From contig NZ_BMRY01000002.1 in assembly GCF_014648875.1 (NCBI RefSeq), forward strand, positions 620,001 through 684,000: 64,000 nt of DNA, in the 5' to 3' direction. Origin of the DNA: Streptomyces parvus. Lineage in GTDB: Bacteria; Actinomycetota; Actinomycetes; Streptomycetales; Streptomycetaceae. Below are positions 18,479-28,504 of the stretch, piece by piece. Under the pieces are notes generated by a model. That model was given only the letters and a program-made list of their open reading frames with translations. It was not told where the DNA came from and did no database searches. A program made the position numbers and the translations under genes. Each line of letters begins with the position of its first letter. Position 1 is the stretch's first letter.

Positions 18479-19111
18479 CTACATCCCCAGTTCGGCCTTC
18501 CGTACCCGCTCCACCGCTGCCTGGTCGCCCTCCACCTGCACGTCCGCCGCGCTCTGCCGCCCGTACGCGAACAGCAGCAGTTCGGCCGGGTCGCCGGTCA
18601 CCGTCACCACCGGGGTGCCCTTGTGGGCCACCGCCGTCCGGCCGTCGGGGCGGCGCAGCACCAGGCCGACGGGGGAGCGGCGGCCCACCAGCCGGGCGGT
18701 CTTCTCCACGTTCGACCAGAGCACATCGGCGAAGACCGGGTTCAGCTCGCGGCGCGACCAGTCGGGCTGGGCCCGCCGCACGTCCTCCGCGTGGACGAAG
18801 AACTCGACCGTGTTGGCCGCCTCGTCGACCTGCTTGAGGGCCATCGGGGAGAACCGGGGCGGGCCGGTACGGATCAGCTGGATCAGTTCCTCGTACGGCT
18901 TCGCCGCGAACTCCGCCTGCACCCGCTCCAGCCGGGCCTTCAGCGCACTCACCAGCAGCCCGCCCGCCGCGTCCGCGCGGCGTTCGCGGACCACCACGTG
19001 GGCGGCCAGGTCGCGGGTCTTCCAGCCGTCGCACAGGGTCAGGGCCTCGGGACCGGCCGCCTCCAACAGATCGGCGAGCAGAAGACGTTCACGCTTCGCA
19101 TGGGTCGACAT
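18479..19111 (-). CDS. TIGR03085-type / DinB-like maleylpyruvate isomerase family protein
   Basis: 210 residues. The opening ([41 protein letters not shown]) and the central [16 protein letters not shown] match the actinobacterial TIGR03085 family, a four-helix DinB/mycothiol-dependent-isomerase fold. The two histidines (AAHVV and FVHAEDV) sit where these proteins bind metal. The reaction is unknown. The ATG at 19111 is 84 bases from the divergent hisI. Confidence 0.8.
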   Translation of the reverse strand: MSTHAKRERLLLADLLEAAGPEALTLCDGWKTRDLAAHVVVRERRADAAGGLLVSALKARLERVQAEFAAKPYEELIQLIRTGPPRFSPMALKQVDEAANTVEFFVHAEDVRRAQPDWSRRELNPVFADVLWSNVEKTARLVGRRSPVGLVLRRPDGRTAVAHKGTPVVTVTGDPAELLLFAYGRQSAADVQVEGDQAAVERVRKAELGM

Positions 19112-19195
19112 GCCCGCCAGCGTACGACCGTCACCCCGGGTCCGCCCAGTGGACATCCGGCCGGAAAGCACCCTGCGCCACGGCACAATGGCCCC

Positions 19196-19573
19196 ATGAC
19201 CAGCACGCCCGACCCCGCGCCGCCCGCCGGCAACCTCGACCCCGCCATCGCCGCCCGCCTCAAGCGCGGCGCCGACGGCCTGGTCCCGGCCATCGCCCAG
19301 CAGTACGACACCGGTGAGGTGCTGATGCTCGGCTGGATGGACGACGAGGCGCTGCACCGCACCCTCACCACGGGCCGCTGCACCTACTGGTCGCGCAGCC
19401 GCCAGGAGTACTGGGTCAAGGGCGACACCTCGGGCCACGTCCAGCACGTGAAGTCCGTCGCCCTCGACTGCGACGCCGACACCGTCCTCGTCAAGGTCGA
19501 CCAGACCGGCGCCGCCTGCCACACCGGCGACCGCACCTGCTTCGACGCCGACGTCCTCCTCCTCGAACAGTAA
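19196..19573 (+). CDS. hisI: Phosphoribosyl-AMP cyclohydrolase
   Basis: 125 residues, the monofunctional cyclohydrolase. Motifs include [35 protein letters not shown] and the metal-binding D-C-D-A-D-T and GAACHTG. It opens the adenine ring of PR-AMP in histidine synthesis. It is detached from the main his operon and placed 11 bases before trpE, so histidine and tryptophan genes share a transcript here. Confidence 0.96.
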   Translation: MTSTPDPAPPAGNLDPAIAARLKRGADGLVPAIAQQYDTGEVLMLGWMDDEALHRTLTTGRCTYWSRSRQEYWVKGDTSGHVQHVKSVALDCDADTVLVKVDQTGAACHTGDRTCFDADVLLLEQ

Positions 19574-19584
19574 GGTCAGCGGCC

Positions 19585-21078
19585 ATGGATCTCGACACAT
19601 TCCGCAAGCTGGCCGTCGACCGCCGCGTCGTCCCCGTGAGCCGCCGCCTCCTCGCGGACGGCGACACCCCGGTCGGCCTCTACCGCAAGCTCGCCGCCGA
19701 GCGCCCCGGCACCTTCCTGCTGGAGTCCGCCGAGAACGGCCGGACCTGGTCGCGCTACTCCTTCATCGGCGTACGCAGCGACGCCACCCTCACCGCCCGC
19801 GACGGCGAGGCCCACTGGCTCGGCACCCCGCCCGTCGGCGTCCCCGTGGCCGGGGACCCGCTGGACGCGCTGCGGGCCACCGTAGAGACCCTCCACACCC
19901 CGCGCGACCTGGTCGTGGACGAGGGCCTCCCGCCGTTCACCGGCGGCATGGTCGGCTACCTCGGCTACGACATCGTGCGCCGTCTGGAGAAGATCGGCGA
20001 GCACGGCGGCGACGACCTGAAGCTGCCCGAGCTGACCATGCTCCTCACCTCGGACCTCGCCGTCCTCGACCACCAGAACGGCACCGTCCTGCTGATCGCC
20101 AACGCGATCAACCACAACGATCTCGCCACCGGCGTCGACGAGGCCCACGCGGACGCCGTCGCCCGCCTCGACGCGATGGAGCGCGACCTGCGCCGCCCGG
20201 TCGAGAACGCTCCCGCGGTCCTGCCCCCGTCCGAGCTGCCCCCGTACACCGCCCTGTGGGGCGGCGAGGCCTACCAGGACGCCGTGGTCGACATCAAGGA
20301 GCGCATCCGGGCGGGCGAGGCCTTCCAGGTCGTCCCCTCCCAGCGCTTCGAGACCCCCTGCACCGCGAGCGCCCTGGACGTCTACCGGGTCCTGCGGGCC
20401 ACCAACCCGTCCCCGTACATGTATCTCTTCCGCTTCGACGGGTTCGACGTCGTCGGCTCCAGCCCCGAGGCCCTCGTCAAGGTCGAGGGCGGCCGGGCCA
20501 TGGTCCACCCGATCGCCGGAACCCGGCACCGCGGCACCACCCCGCAGGAGGACCAGGCGCTCGCCGAGGAACTGCTCGCCGACCCCAAGGAGCGCGCCGA
20601 GCACCTGATGCTCGTCGACCTCGGCCGCAACGACCTGGGCCGGGTCTGCGAACCGGGCAGCGTCGAGGTCGTCGACTTCATGTCGATCGAGCGCTACTCC
20701 CACGTGATGCACATCGTCTCCACCGTCACCGGCCGCGTCACTGAGGACCGCACCGCCTTCGACGTCCTCACCGCCTGCTTCCCCGCGGGCACCCTCTCCG
20801 GCGCGCCCAAGCCCCGCGCCATGCAGATCATCGAGGAGCTGGAGCCGAGCCGCCGCGGACTGTACGGGGGCTGCGTCGGCTACCTCGACTTCGCCGGGGA
20901 CTCCGACACCGCCATCGCCATCCGCACCGCCCTGCTCCGCGACGGCACCGCTTACGTGCAGGCCGGGGCGGGTGTCGTCGCCGACTCCGACCCGGTCGCC
21001 GAGGACACCGAATGCCGCAACAAGGCGGCGGCCGTGCTCCGCGCCGTCCATACGGCCAACCGGCTCCACGACCGCTGA
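19585..21078 (+). CDS. trpE: Anthranilate synthase component I
   Basis: 497 residues, a chorismate-utilising enzyme making anthranilate with an amidotransferase partner encoded elsewhere. Motifs are [18 protein letters not shown], the PYMYLFRF feedback region, the catalytic IAGTRHRG and [10 protein letters not shown], and [22 protein letters not shown]. No tryptophan-rich leader peptide is visible immediately upstream because hisI occupies that position. It is followed by a TIGR02234 membrane protein. Confidence 0.97.
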   Translation: MDLDTFRKLAVDRRVVPVSRRLLADGDTPVGLYRKLAAERPGTFLLESAENGRTWSRYSFIGVRSDATLTARDGEAHWLGTPPVGVPVAGDPLDALRATVETLHTPRDLVVDEGLPPFTGGMVGYLGYDIVRRLEKIGEHGGDDLKLPELTMLLTSDLAVLDHQNGTVLLIANAINHNDLATGVDEAHADAVARLDAMERDLRRPVENAPAVLPPSELPPYTALWGGEAYQDAVVDIKERIRAGEAFQVVPSQRFETPCTASALDVYRVLRATNPSPYMYLFRFDGFDVVGSSPEALVKVEGGRAMVHPIAGTRHRGTTPQEDQALAEELLADPKERAEHLMLVDLGRNDLGRVCEPGSVEVVDFMSIERYSHVMHIVSTVTGRVTEDRTAFDVLTACFPAGTLSGAPKPRAMQIIEELEPSRRGLYGGCVGYLDFAGDSDTAIAIRTALLRDGTAYVQAGAGVVADSDPVAEDTECRNKAAAVLRAVHTANRLHDR

Positions 21079-21101
21079 GGCCGTAAGGGATAGTGGAGGG
21101 C

Positions 21102-21767
21102 GTGAGTGCTGTCCCCGTACCCCAGCCCCGTGCCCGAACCGCCGACTCCGCGTCCGGCGCCGCGCCCGACTCCGCGGGGAGCCGGCGCTCCCTCGCGGCC
21201 GGTCTGCTCCTGGGCGCGGTGGGCGCGACCGTCGTTCTCCTCGCCTCCGGCCAGACCTGGGCCGAGGGCCGGGCGGCCACCGGCGGCGGCGCGCTGCCGC
21301 TGACCGCCGACGGCCGGGACGTCACGGGCGTCCCCGCCGCCCTCGCCATCGTCGGGCTCGCCGCCCTCGTCGCCGTCTTCGCCGTACGCGGCGCGGGCCG
21401 CCGGATCGTCGCCGCGCTGCTGGCCCTCAGCGGCCTCGGCGCCACCCTCGGCGCCTGGGCCGGCGCCTCCGACAGCACGGCCCTCGACGAGGAGGCGGCC
21501 AGGACCACCGGTGACGCGGCGGCCACCATCCACGCCCTCAGCCACACCGCCTGGCCCTACGTCACCGCCGCCGGCGGCCTGCTGATCCTGCTGGCCGGGC
21601 TCCTCGCCCTGCGCTACGGCAGCCGCTGGCCCGCCATGTCCGGAAAGTACGAGCGCGACGGCACCCCCCGCCCCGGCAAGGCGCCCCGCACGGCCCCCGA
21701 CCCGGACCGGCCCGAGGACCTGTGGAAGGCCCTGGACCGCGGCGAGGACCCGACGCGCGAGGCGTGA
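21102..21767 (+). CDS. TIGR02234 / Trp operon-associated membrane protein
   Basis: About 221 residues with four hydrophobic segments and a Pro/Arg/Asp-rich tail. SLAAGLLLGAVGATVVLLASGQTWAEG at the N-terminus and LSHTAWPYVTAAGGLLILLAGLLAL are typical of the family found next to trpE/trpC in actinobacteria. Start is GTG 21102 or GTG 21093; GGAGGG lies between the two. The function is unknown; a link to tryptophan synthesis is suggested only by constant neighbourhood. Confidence 0.8.
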   Translation: MSAVPVPQPRARTADSASGAAPDSAGSRRSLAAGLLLGAVGATVVLLASGQTWAEGRAATGGGALPLTADGRDVTGVPAALAIVGLAALVAVFAVRGAGRRIVAALLALSGLGATLGAWAGASDSTALDEEAARTTGDAAATIHALSHTAWPYVTAAGGLLILLAGLLALRYGSRWPAMSGKYERDGTPRPGKAPRTAPDPDRPEDLWKALDRGEDPTREA

Positions 21768-21879
21768 CCCCACGCTCACCCCCGGCGGCCCCGTACGGGA
21801 CAATGGACCCGAGCCGTCCCCCGGGCGGTGGCCCCACCAACAGCGTCACCCACAGCGCAACACCAACGAGGAGCAACTC

Positions 21880-22131
21880 ATGGCGGGCACGAGCCACGGA
21901 CACACCCCGGCCGCCTGGACCGGTGCCATCATCACGTTGATCGGTTTCTGCGTCGCAGGCGTCTTCATGGTCGCGGCCAACCCGCTCGGTTTCTGGGTCG
22001 GCGTCGCCGTGATCTTCGGCGGCGGACTCGTGGGCCTCGCCATGCGGGCCGCCGGTCTCGGCGCGCAGAAGGAGTCGGCCGAGATGGCCGAGGCCAGGGC
22101 GCGCGCCGGGCAGGCGCAGATCTCCCACTGA
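21880..22131 (+). CDS. HGxxPAAW-motif small membrane protein
   Basis: 83 residues, ATG at 21880. It begins MAGTSHGHTPAAW, the defining motif of the family, and has two membrane helices (AIITLIGFCVAGVFMVAANPLG and VGVAVIFGGGLVGLAM). A charged C-terminal tail follows. Conserved in Streptomyces at this position; the function is unknown. A canonical terminator follows. Confidence 0.85.
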   Translation: MAGTSHGHTPAAWTGAIITLIGFCVAGVFMVAANPLGFWVGVAVIFGGGLVGLAMRAAGLGAQKESAEMAEARARAGQAQISH

Positions 22132-22170
22132 TCCGGCCGCCGGAGCGTCCCGGCGACCGACACGCAGACT

Positions 22171-22200
22171 GGCGCAGCCCCGGTGGGGCTGCGCCTTTTC
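22171..22200 (+). terminator. Rho-independent terminator
   Basis: GGCGCAGCCCC (22171-22181) pairs perfectly with GGGGCTGCGCC (22185-22195) around a three-base loop and is followed by TTTT. It is one of the few classic U-tract terminators in the window. Confidence 0.9.
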
Positions 22201-22224
22201 GCGTCGTCGGGGGACAATCACCGG

Positions 22225-22920
22225 GTGGACGCCTCGCCTACCCCCCAGCCCCCGGACTCCGACCCCCAGGGCGTCGGCCCCTGGAACATGCCCCTGACGG
22301 TTTGCCCGACCCCGGACATGGCAGTGCCCGCCACCCAAGACCGTCCGGCGGACACCCCAGCCCGTCCGGCGATTGAGGACGGAACCCTCGGCGGGGAGAG
22401 CCCGGAGCCCAATGGCCCCTCGGGCGAAGGAACCTCGCAGGTGCACGGACCCCACGGCCACGGTTCCGTCCTCAAACGCCGGACGGGCTGGTTGGGCAGC
22501 CCGAGCGGCCCGGCCGGCCGCCGGACGGGCTGGAAAGGGCTCGGCACCCCCCTGGGCATTCTCGCCGCCGTCACCGGCGCCTTCGCCTACGTCGGCACGG
22601 TCGACCCCAACGAGCCCGGCCACTACCCCGTCTGCCCCCTGCTCAAGCTCACCGACGTGTTCTGCCCCGGCTGCGGCGGCCTCCGCAGCGCCCACGCCTT
22701 CATCACCGGCGACCTCGGCGCAGCGCTCGGAGCCAACGCGATCGCCACCGCCGGCTACTTCCTCTTCGCCGCCGTCTGGGTCCTCTGGCTGGTCCGGGCC
22801 TGGCGCGGAAAGCCCCTGCGGATCGGGCTGGCACCCGCCTGGTGGTGGGGTGTGGGCGCCGTCCTGCTGATCTTCACCGTCGTCCGGAATCTGCCATTCG
22901 GCTCGGCACTGGCGCCCTGA
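22225..22920 (+). CDS. DUF2752 membrane protein with a repeat-derived N-terminal extension
   Basis: 231 residues from GTG 22225. The last 130 residues form the DUF2752 domain: YPVCPLLKLTDVFCPGCGGLRSAHAFITGDLGAAL, then membrane helices. The first 90 residues are low-complexity, Pro/Gly-rich and contain translated palindromic repeat (RPAIEDG...; VLKRRTGW). The real conserved protein may start near the IL AAV helix, but no better start is seen, and the frame stays open through the repeats. The function of the family is unknown. Confidence 0.75.
   Translation: MDASPTPQPPDSDPQGVGPWNMPLTVCPTPDMAVPATQDRPADTPARPAIEDGTLGGESPEPNGPSGEGTSQVHGPHGHGSVLKRRTGWLGSPSGPAGRRTGWKGLGTPLGILAAVTGAFAYVGTVDPNEPGHYPVCPLLKLTDVFCPGCGGLRSAHAFITGDLGAALGANAIATAGYFLFAAVWVLWLVRAWRGKPLRIGLAPAWWWGVGAVLLIFTVVRNLPFGSALAP
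22357..22491. repeat. Inverted pair of the dispersed repeat inside a coding frame
   Basis: Two 30-bp arms, 22357-22386 and 22462-22491, match as inverted repeats at 29 of 30 positions, separated by 75 bases. Their core is CAATCGCCGGACGGGCTGG, the same dispersed element found at 0.37 and 54.3 kb. A partial third copy starts near 22511. All lie within the DUF2752 reading frame. Confidence 0.85.
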
Positions 22921-23037
22921 GAATGCCCAGGTAGTGGGACGCGGCGTGGCCGGATGCGGACCCCGGGCCCTCGTGCGGATACCATCGGTACGGCTGATCC
23001 TGTTCCCTCATCACCGTTCCGGAAGGGGGCCGCTCGC

Positions 23038-23847
23038 GTGAGTGTGCTCGACGAGATCATCGACGGCGTTCGCGCCGACCTCGCGGAGCGGCAGGCGCGC
23101 GTCAGCCTCGACGAGCTGAAGGAGCGCGCCGCCCGCGCCCCCCAGGCCAAGGACGGAGTCGCCGCCCTGCGCGGCGAGGGCGTCACCGTCATCTGCGAGG
23201 TCAAGCGCTCGTCCCCCTCCAAGGGGGCCCTGGCCGCCATCGCCGACCCGGCCGCGCTCGCCGCGGACTACGAGGCCGGCGGCGCGTCCGTCATCTCGGT
23301 CCTCACCGAGGAGCGCCGCTTCGGCGGCTCGCTCGCCGATCTGGAGGCCGTCCGCGCCAAGGTCGAAACGCCTATTCTGCGCAAGGACTTCATCGTCACC
23401 TCGTATCAGCTGTGGGAGGCCCGCGCCTACGGCGCCGACCTCGCCCTGCTGATCGTCGCCGCCCTCGACCAGGAGGCCCTGGTCTCCCTCATCGAGCGCG
23501 CCGAGTCGATCGGGCTCACCCCGCTCGTCGAGGTGCACGACGAGGAGGAGGTGGAGCGCGCGGTGGACGCCGGGGCCAAGATCATCGGGGTCAACGCGCG
23601 CAACCTGAAGGACCTCAAGGTCGACCGCTCCACCTTCGAGCGGGTCGCCCCCGAGATCCCCGACCACATCGTCAAGGTCGCCGAGTCCGGTGTCCGCGGC
23701 CCGCACGACCTGATCGCGTACGCCAACGCCGGAGCCGACGCCGTCCTGGTCGGCGAATCCCTGGTCACCGGCCGCGACCCGCGCGCCGCCGTCGCCGACC
23801 TGGTCGCCGCGGGCGCCCACCCGGCGCTCCGCCACGGCCGCGGCTGA
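23038..23847 (+). CDS. trpC: Indole-3-glycerol phosphate synthase
   Basis: 269 residues, a (beta/alpha)8 barrel that closes the indole ring. The catalytic lysines and glutamates are in [21 protein letters not shown] and [19 protein letters not shown] is also diagnostic. GTG 23038 has GGAAGGGGG nine bases upstream. It is a single-domain enzyme without a TrpF part, as expected where PriA serves the next-upstream step. Confidence 0.96.
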   Translation: MSVLDEIIDGVRADLAERQARVSLDELKERAARAPQAKDGVAALRGEGVTVICEVKRSSPSKGALAAIADPAALAADYEAGGASVISVLTEERRFGGSLADLEAVRAKVETPILRKDFIVTSYQLWEARAYGADLALLIVAALDQEALVSLIERAESIGLTPLVEVHDEEEVERAVDAGAKIIGVNARNLKDLKVDRSTFERVAPEIPDHIVKVAESGVRGPHDLIAYANAGADAVLVGESLVTGRDPRAAVADLVAAGAHPALRHGRG

Positions 23848-23866
23848 CCCGGGGACGACAGCGACC

Positions 23867-24133
23867 ATGACCGGACGTCCCGTGCCCCACACCCGACCGG
23901 GCCGCGCCCCGGCCGGGGCCCCGGCCCGGGAACCGCACGCCCCGCCGGCGCGCGGCTGCCTCCCGCCCGTCTCCCACCACCACCCTCAACCGAGGCGCTG
24001 CGCGCCGCCCTTCTGGCACCGAGGCTGCCGCGCCCCCGCCCGGCGCGTGCACGGACGGCGTGTGCGGTACGTCATCGGGGACGAGCCCGGTCAGGTCAAC
24101 GGCATGCGATGGCGCACGGGGTCCGCGCAGTAG
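23867..24133 (+). CDS. trpM: TrpM-like small basic protein between trpC and trpB
   Basis: 88 residues, very rich in Arg, Pro, His and Cys. The last third reads [33 protein letters not shown]. From memory, this is the conserved part of TrpM, a small modulator of tryptophan synthesis and differentiation described in S. coelicolor (about 63 residues). Position between trpC and trpB is exactly that of trpM. ATG 23867 is the only good start seen; there is a weak ribosome site. Confidence 0.6.
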   Translation: MTGRPVPHTRPGRAPAGAPAREPHAPPARGCLPPVSHHHPQPRRCAPPFWHRGCRAPARRVHGRRVRYVIGDEPGQVNGMRWRTGSAQ

Positions 24134-24267
24134 CGAGCCCCGGCCGACGTACCGCAGCACTCCCGTACGTACGACCGCACCGCCCCGACCGCATGCCGGT
24201 CGCGGCGGCGCTCGCTCCTCCGCGCATACGGTGCATCCATCCGTTGCCATGCCAAGGAGCACGTCGC

Positions 24268-25554
24268 ATGACGTCCGAATTCTTCATTCCGGACCCCGAG
24301 GGTCTGATCCCCAGCGCCGAGGGCTATTTCGGCGCGTACGGCGGCAAGTTCATCCCGGAGGCGCTCGTCGCCGCCGTGGACGAGGTCGCCGTCGAGTACG
24401 ACAAGGCCAAGGCCGACCCGGCGTTCGCCGCCGAGCTCAACGAGCTGATGGTGAACTACACCGGCCGCCCCAGCGCCCTGACCGAGGTCCCGCGCTTCGC
24501 CGAGCACGCCGGCGGGGCCCGGATCTTCCTCAAGCGCGAGGACCTGAACCACACCGGCTCGCACAAGATCAACAACGTGCTGGGCCAGGCGCTCCTCACC
24601 AAGCGCATGGGCAAGACCCGCGTCATCGCCGAGACCGGGGCCGGTCAGCACGGCGTCGCCACCGCGACCGCCTGTGCCCTCTTCGGTCTCGACTGCACCA
24701 TCTACATGGGCGAGATCGACACCCAGCGCCAGGCGCTGAACGTGGCCCGGATGCGGATGCTCGGCGCCGAGGTCGTCGCCGTGAAGTCCGGCTCGCGGAC
24801 CCTGAAGGACGCCATCAACGAGGCGTTCCGCGACTGGGTCGCCAACGTGGACCGCACGCACTACCTCTTCGGTACGGTCGCGGGCCCGCACCCCTTCCCC
24901 GCGATGGTCCGCGACTTTCACCGGGTCATCGGCGTCGAGGCCCGCCGCCAGCTCCTGGAGCGCGCCGGGCGCCTCCCCGACGCGGCGGTCGCCTGTGTCG
25001 GCGGCGGCTCCAACGCCATCGGCCTCTTCCACGCCTTCATCCCCGACGAGGGCGTCCGCCTGGTCGGCTGCGAGCCCGCCGGGCACGGGGTGGAGACCGG
25101 CGAGCACGCGGCGACCCTGACGGCAGGGGAGCCGGGCATCCTGCACGGTTCGCGCTCCTACGTCCTCCAGGACGACGAGGGCCAGATCACCGAGCCGTAC
25201 TCCATCTCGGCGGGGCTGGACTACCCGGGCATCGGCCCGGAGCACTCCTACCTCAAGGACGTCGGGCGCGGCGAGTACCGCGCGGTCACCGACGACGCGG
25301 CCATGCAGGCCCTGCGTCTGCTCTCCCGCACCGAGGGCATCATCCCGGCCATCGAGAGCGCCCACGCGCTCGCCGGGGCCCTGGAGCTGGGCAAGGAGCT
25401 GGGCAAGGACGGGCTGATCCTCGTCAACCTGTCCGGCCGCGGTGACAAGGACATGGACACCGCCGCCCGCTACTTCGGGCTCTACGACACCGACGCCGTC
25501 GTCGAGGCGGACGCCGACAGCGACCGCGCCGAGATCGAGGGGGACGCCAAGTGA
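24268..25554 (+). CDS. trpB: Tryptophan synthase beta chain
   Basis: 428 residues, a PLP enzyme joining indole and serine. The PLP lysine is Lys100 in [24 protein letters not shown] and [10 protein letters not shown] bind the cofactor phosphate. ATG 24268 with AAGGAG upstream is preferred, although the frame is open for 50 codons before it. The stop overlaps the trpA GTG by four bases. Confidence 0.97.
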   Translation: MTSEFFIPDPEGLIPSAEGYFGAYGGKFIPEALVAAVDEVAVEYDKAKADPAFAAELNELMVNYTGRPSALTEVPRFAEHAGGARIFLKREDLNHTGSHKINNVLGQALLTKRMGKTRVIAETGAGQHGVATATACALFGLDCTIYMGEIDTQRQALNVARMRMLGAEVVAVKSGSRTLKDAINEAFRDWVANVDRTHYLFGTVAGPHPFPAMVRDFHRVIGVEARRQLLERAGRLPDAAVACVGGGSNAIGLFHAFIPDEGVRLVGCEPAGHGVETGEHAATLTAGEPGILHGSRSYVLQDDEGQITEPYSISAGLDYPGIGPEHSYLKDVGRGEYRAVTDDAAMQALRLLSRTEGIIPAIESAHALAGALELGKELGKDGLILVNLSGRGDKDMDTAARYFGLYDTDAVVEADADSDRAEIEGDAK

Positions 25555-26363
25555 GCGGCAACATCGAGCTGTTGAACACCACCCTGGCCGCCGCGAAGGC
25601 CGCGGACCGGGCGGCGCTCATCGCCTACCTCCCGGCGGGCTTCCCGACCGTCGACGGCGGCATCGAAGCGGTCAAGGCCGTCGTCGCGGGCGGCGCGGAC
25701 GTCGTCGAGGTCGGGCTCCCGCACAGCGACCCGGTCCTCGACGGGCCGGTCATCCAGACCGCCGACGACATCGCCCTGCGCGGCGGCGTCCGGATCGCCG
25801 ACGTGATGCGCACGGTCCGCGAGGCGTACGAGGCCACCGGCGTCCCGATCCTCGTCATGACGTACTGGAACCCCATCGACCGCTACGGTGTCGAGCGCTT
25901 CACCGCCGAGCTGGCCGAGGCGGGCGGCGCCGGGTGCATCCTGCCCGACCTGCCGGTCCAGGAGTCCGCGCTGTGGCGCGAGCACGCCGACAAGCACGGT
26001 CTCGCCACCGTGTTCGTCGTCGCCCCCAGCAGCCAGGACGCCCGTCTCGCCACCATCACGGCGGCCGGCAGCGGCTTCGTCTACGCCGCCTCGCTGATGG
26101 GCGTCACCGGCACCCGCGCCTCCGTCGGCGCCCAGGCCCAGGAGCTGGTGGGACGCACCCGCGCCACCACCGACCTGCCGGTCTGCGTCGGCCTCGGCGT
26201 CTCCAACGCGGCGCAGGCCGCCGAGGTCGCCGGGTTCGCCGACGGCGTGATCGTCGGCTCGGCCTTCGTCAAGGCCATGCTGGACGCCCCCGACGAGGCC
26301 GCCGGCCTCGCCGCCGTGCGCTCCCTGGCGGGCGAACTGGCCGAGGGTGTTCGAAAGCGCTGA
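25551..26363 (+). CDS. trpA: Tryptophan synthase alpha chain
   Basis: 270 residues, the barrel subunit that cleaves indole-3-glycerol phosphate and channels indole to TrpB. Catalytic residues are in the [19 protein letters not shown] region and GCILPDLPV. The phosphate site is GLGVSNAAQ and [11 protein letters not shown]. Note the P-H-S-D-P form of the usual PYSDP motif. It is coupled to trpB. Confidence 0.97.
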   Translation: MSGNIELLNTTLAAAKAADRAALIAYLPAGFPTVDGGIEAVKAVVAGGADVVEVGLPHSDPVLDGPVIQTADDIALRGGVRIADVMRTVREAYEATGVPILVMTYWNPIDRYGVERFTAELAEAGGAGCILPDLPVQESALWREHADKHGLATVFVVAPSSQDARLATITAAGSGFVYAASLMGVTGTRASVGAQAQELVGRTRATTDLPVCVGLGVSNAAQAAEVAGFADGVIVGSAFVKAMLDAPDEAAGLAAVRSLAGELAEGVRKR

Positions 26364-26438
26364 GCATGTGAACCACCCGAATGGGTGGATTGTGGACCGG
26401 GGAGGCGCGCAGGTGCCTCCCCGGTTCGTTCCCCGGGT

Positions 26439-27368
26439 GTGAGCGACAAGATCCCTGAGGGAAACAGAAGCGCGCGTGAGCGCCTGGCCCAGCAGCGCGA
26501 GCGGGAGAAGGGGCGCGAGAAGCGCCGCCGGACGCTGATCGTCGCCTCGGCGGTGGTCGGGGTGCTCGGCCTGGCCGCCGTGGTCGGCCTGATCGCGGCC
26601 AACGCGGGCAAGGACGACGGCGGGGACTCCGCCGGGGGACCGGCCGTCGCCCCCTCGGGCGCGATCGGCGAGGCCGCCCTGACCCTGCCGGTCGGCGCGG
26701 CCGACGCCCCGTCCACCCTCACGATCTGGGAGGACTTCCGCTGCCCGGTCTGCGCCCAGTTCGAGACGGCTTTCCGGGACACGATCACCGAGCTCGCCGA
26801 CGACGGCCAGATCCGGGTGGAGTACCACCTGGCCACGATCATCGACGGCAATCTCGGCGGTTCCGGGTCGCTGCGTGCCGCCAACGCCGCCGCCTGCGCC
26901 CAGGACGTCGGCAAGTTCGCCCCGTATCACGACGTCCTCTTCAGCAACCAGCCTCCCGAGCCGGACGACGCCTTCGCCAAGAACAGCCGGCTGATCGAGC
27001 TGGCCGGCGAGGTCGAGGGGCTCGACACGCCGGGCTTCCGCAGCTGTGTGGAGGACGGCGAGCACGACAGCTGGGTGAAGAAGTCCGACACGGCGTTCCG
27101 TGAGGGCGGTTTCCAGGGCACGCCGACGGTGCTGCTCAACGGGGAGTCCGTCTTCCCGGGCAAGGGCGACGAGCAGATCTCCCCGGAGAACCTGAAGAAG
27201 TGGGTCGCCGAGGCCAACAAGGGCAAGAAGCCGGGCACCGCCACCCCCGCCGAAGGGTCCGACGCCCCGTCCGCGACGGACGGCGGGTCCGCCCCGGCCG
27301 ACGGATCCACCGGCCCGGCCGAAGGCGCCTCCACCCCGGCCGCCCCCTCGTCCGCCGCCGGTTCCTGA
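26439..27368 (+). CDS. Membrane-anchored DsbA-like thioredoxin-fold protein
   Basis: 309 residues. A basic N-terminus is followed by one membrane helix (about 32-54) and an extracellular thioredoxin/DsbA-like domain with the redox motif CPVC (Cys102-Cys105) in IWEDFRCPVCAQFE. GTPTVLLNGE is the cis-Pro region. A Pro/Ala/Gly/Ser-rich tail of 60 residues follows. It probably acts in disulfide formation outside the membrane. It lies between trpA and lgt, as in other Streptomyces. Confidence 0.88.
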   Translation: MSDKIPEGNRSARERLAQQREREKGREKRRRTLIVASAVVGVLGLAAVVGLIAANAGKDDGGDSAGGPAVAPSGAIGEAALTLPVGAADAPSTLTIWEDFRCPVCAQFETAFRDTITELADDGQIRVEYHLATIIDGNLGGSGSLRAANAAACAQDVGKFAPYHDVLFSNQPPEPDDAFAKNSRLIELAGEVEGLDTPGFRSCVEDGEHDSWVKKSDTAFREGGFQGTPTVLLNGESVFPGKGDEQISPENLKKWVAEANKGKKPGTATPAEGSDAPSATDGGSAPADGSTGPAEGASTPAAPSSAAGS

Positions 27369-27466
27369 CCGTGTTCCCCGGCAGCCCGTGACGCGGTCCC
27401 CGTTACCCAGACGTTGCCGGGTGGCTTGCCGTACCCACCGCCCGGCAAGGTAGCGTCGACCTCGCC

Positions 27467-28426
27467 ATGAATCTTGCCTCCATTCCCAGTCCGTCGACCG
27501 GCGTGATCGAGCTCGGCCCGATCCCGCTCCGCGGCTACGCGTTCTGCATCATCATCGGTGTCTTCGTCGCCGTCTGGTTCGGCAACAAGCGCTGGATCGC
27601 CCGGGGCGGCAAAGCCGGCACGGTGGCCGACATCGCCGTCTGGGCGGTGCCCTTCGGCCTCGTCGGCGGACGGCTCTACCACGTGATCACCGACTACCAG
27701 CTGTACTTCAGCGAGGGTGAGAACTGGGTCGACGCCTTCAAGATCTGGGAGGGCGGCCTCGGCATCTGGGGCGCCATCGCGTTCGGCGCCGTCGGTGCGT
27801 GGATCGGCTGCCGCCGCCGGGGCATCCCGCTGCCCGCCTGGGCGGACGCGCTGGCCCCGGGCATCGCCTTCGCGCAGGCCATCGGCCGCTGGGGCAACTG
27901 GTTCAACCAGGAGCTGTACGGCAAGCCCACCGACCTCCCCTGGGCGGTGGAGATCAGCGAGGGCGCGAACCGGGTCGCCGGGACGTACCACCCGACCTTC
28001 CTGTACGAGTCGCTGTGGTGCATCGGTGTGGGGCTGCTGGTCATCTGGGCCGACCGTCGCTTCACGCTCGGCCACGGACGGGCGTTCGCGCTGTACGTCG
28101 CCGCCTACTGCGCCGGCCGTGCCTGGATCGAGTACATGCGCGTCGACGAGGCGCACCACATCCTGGGTCTCCGCCTGAACGTGTGGACCGCGATCATCGT
28201 CTTCGTCCTCGCCGTCGTCTACATCGTGGTCTCCGCGAAGCTGCGTCCGGGCCGCGAGGAGATCGTCGAGCCCGACCGGGACACCACCCCCGGGAAGGAC
28301 GCCGACGCGAAGGACGCCGAGCAGGACGCCGACGCGGAGAAGGACCCGCTCAGCAAGGACGAGCCGGGCGAATCCGGCAAGGACCTCACCGCCGAGAGCA
28401 CCGAAGCGGCGGCCGAGAAGGGCTGA
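27467..28426 (+). CDS. lgt: Prolipoprotein diacylglyceryl transferase
   Basis: 319 residues with seven membrane helices. It transfers diacylglycerol to the lipobox cysteine of lipoproteins. The Lgt signature is GGLGIWGAIAFG and AIGRWGNWFNQELYG (H/R/N catalytic region), with RLYHVITDY also present. A highly charged Asp/Glu/Lys tail of about 55 residues follows the last helix, typical of actinobacterial Lgt. Just upstream (27413-27453) is an imperfect hairpin. Confidence 0.96.
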   Translation: MNLASIPSPSTGVIELGPIPLRGYAFCIIIGVFVAVWFGNKRWIARGGKAGTVADIAVWAVPFGLVGGRLYHVITDYQLYFSEGENWVDAFKIWEGGLGIWGAIAFGAVGAWIGCRRRGIPLPAWADALAPGIAFAQAIGRWGNWFNQELYGKPTDLPWAVEISEGANRVAGTYHPTFLYESLWCIGVGLLVIWADRRFTLGHGRAFALYVAAYCAGRAWIEYMRVDEAHHILGLRLNVWTAIIVFVLAVVYIVVSAKLRPGREEIVEPDRDTTPGKDADAKDAEQDADAEKDPLSKDEPGESGKDLTAESTEAAAEKG

Positions 28427-28466
28427 CCCCCCGCGCCCTCCCCGGGCGCACCCCGCACCACCTCCC

Positions 28467-28504
28467 GCTCGCCGGGCGGGCAGCCTCAGGCCCGCCCGGC
28501 GAGC
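28467..28504. terminator. Bidirectional terminator between lgt and the lyase gene
   Basis: GCTCGCCGGGCGGGC (28467-28481) pairs perfectly with GCCCGCCCGGCGAGC (28490-28504). The loop contains the stop codon of the minus-strand gene, so the right arm also encodes its last residues. Confidence 0.85.

Noticed and set aside
22836..22852. TGG TGG TGG run as a possible tryptophan leader peptide
   Set aside because: It is inside the DUF2752 frame as A-W-W-W-G within a membrane helix, with no attenuator structure before trpC.
24109..24267. N-terminal extension of trpB
   Set aside because: The frame is open, but the extra codons overlap trpM and are unlike TrpB; ATG 24268 has a perfect ribosome site.
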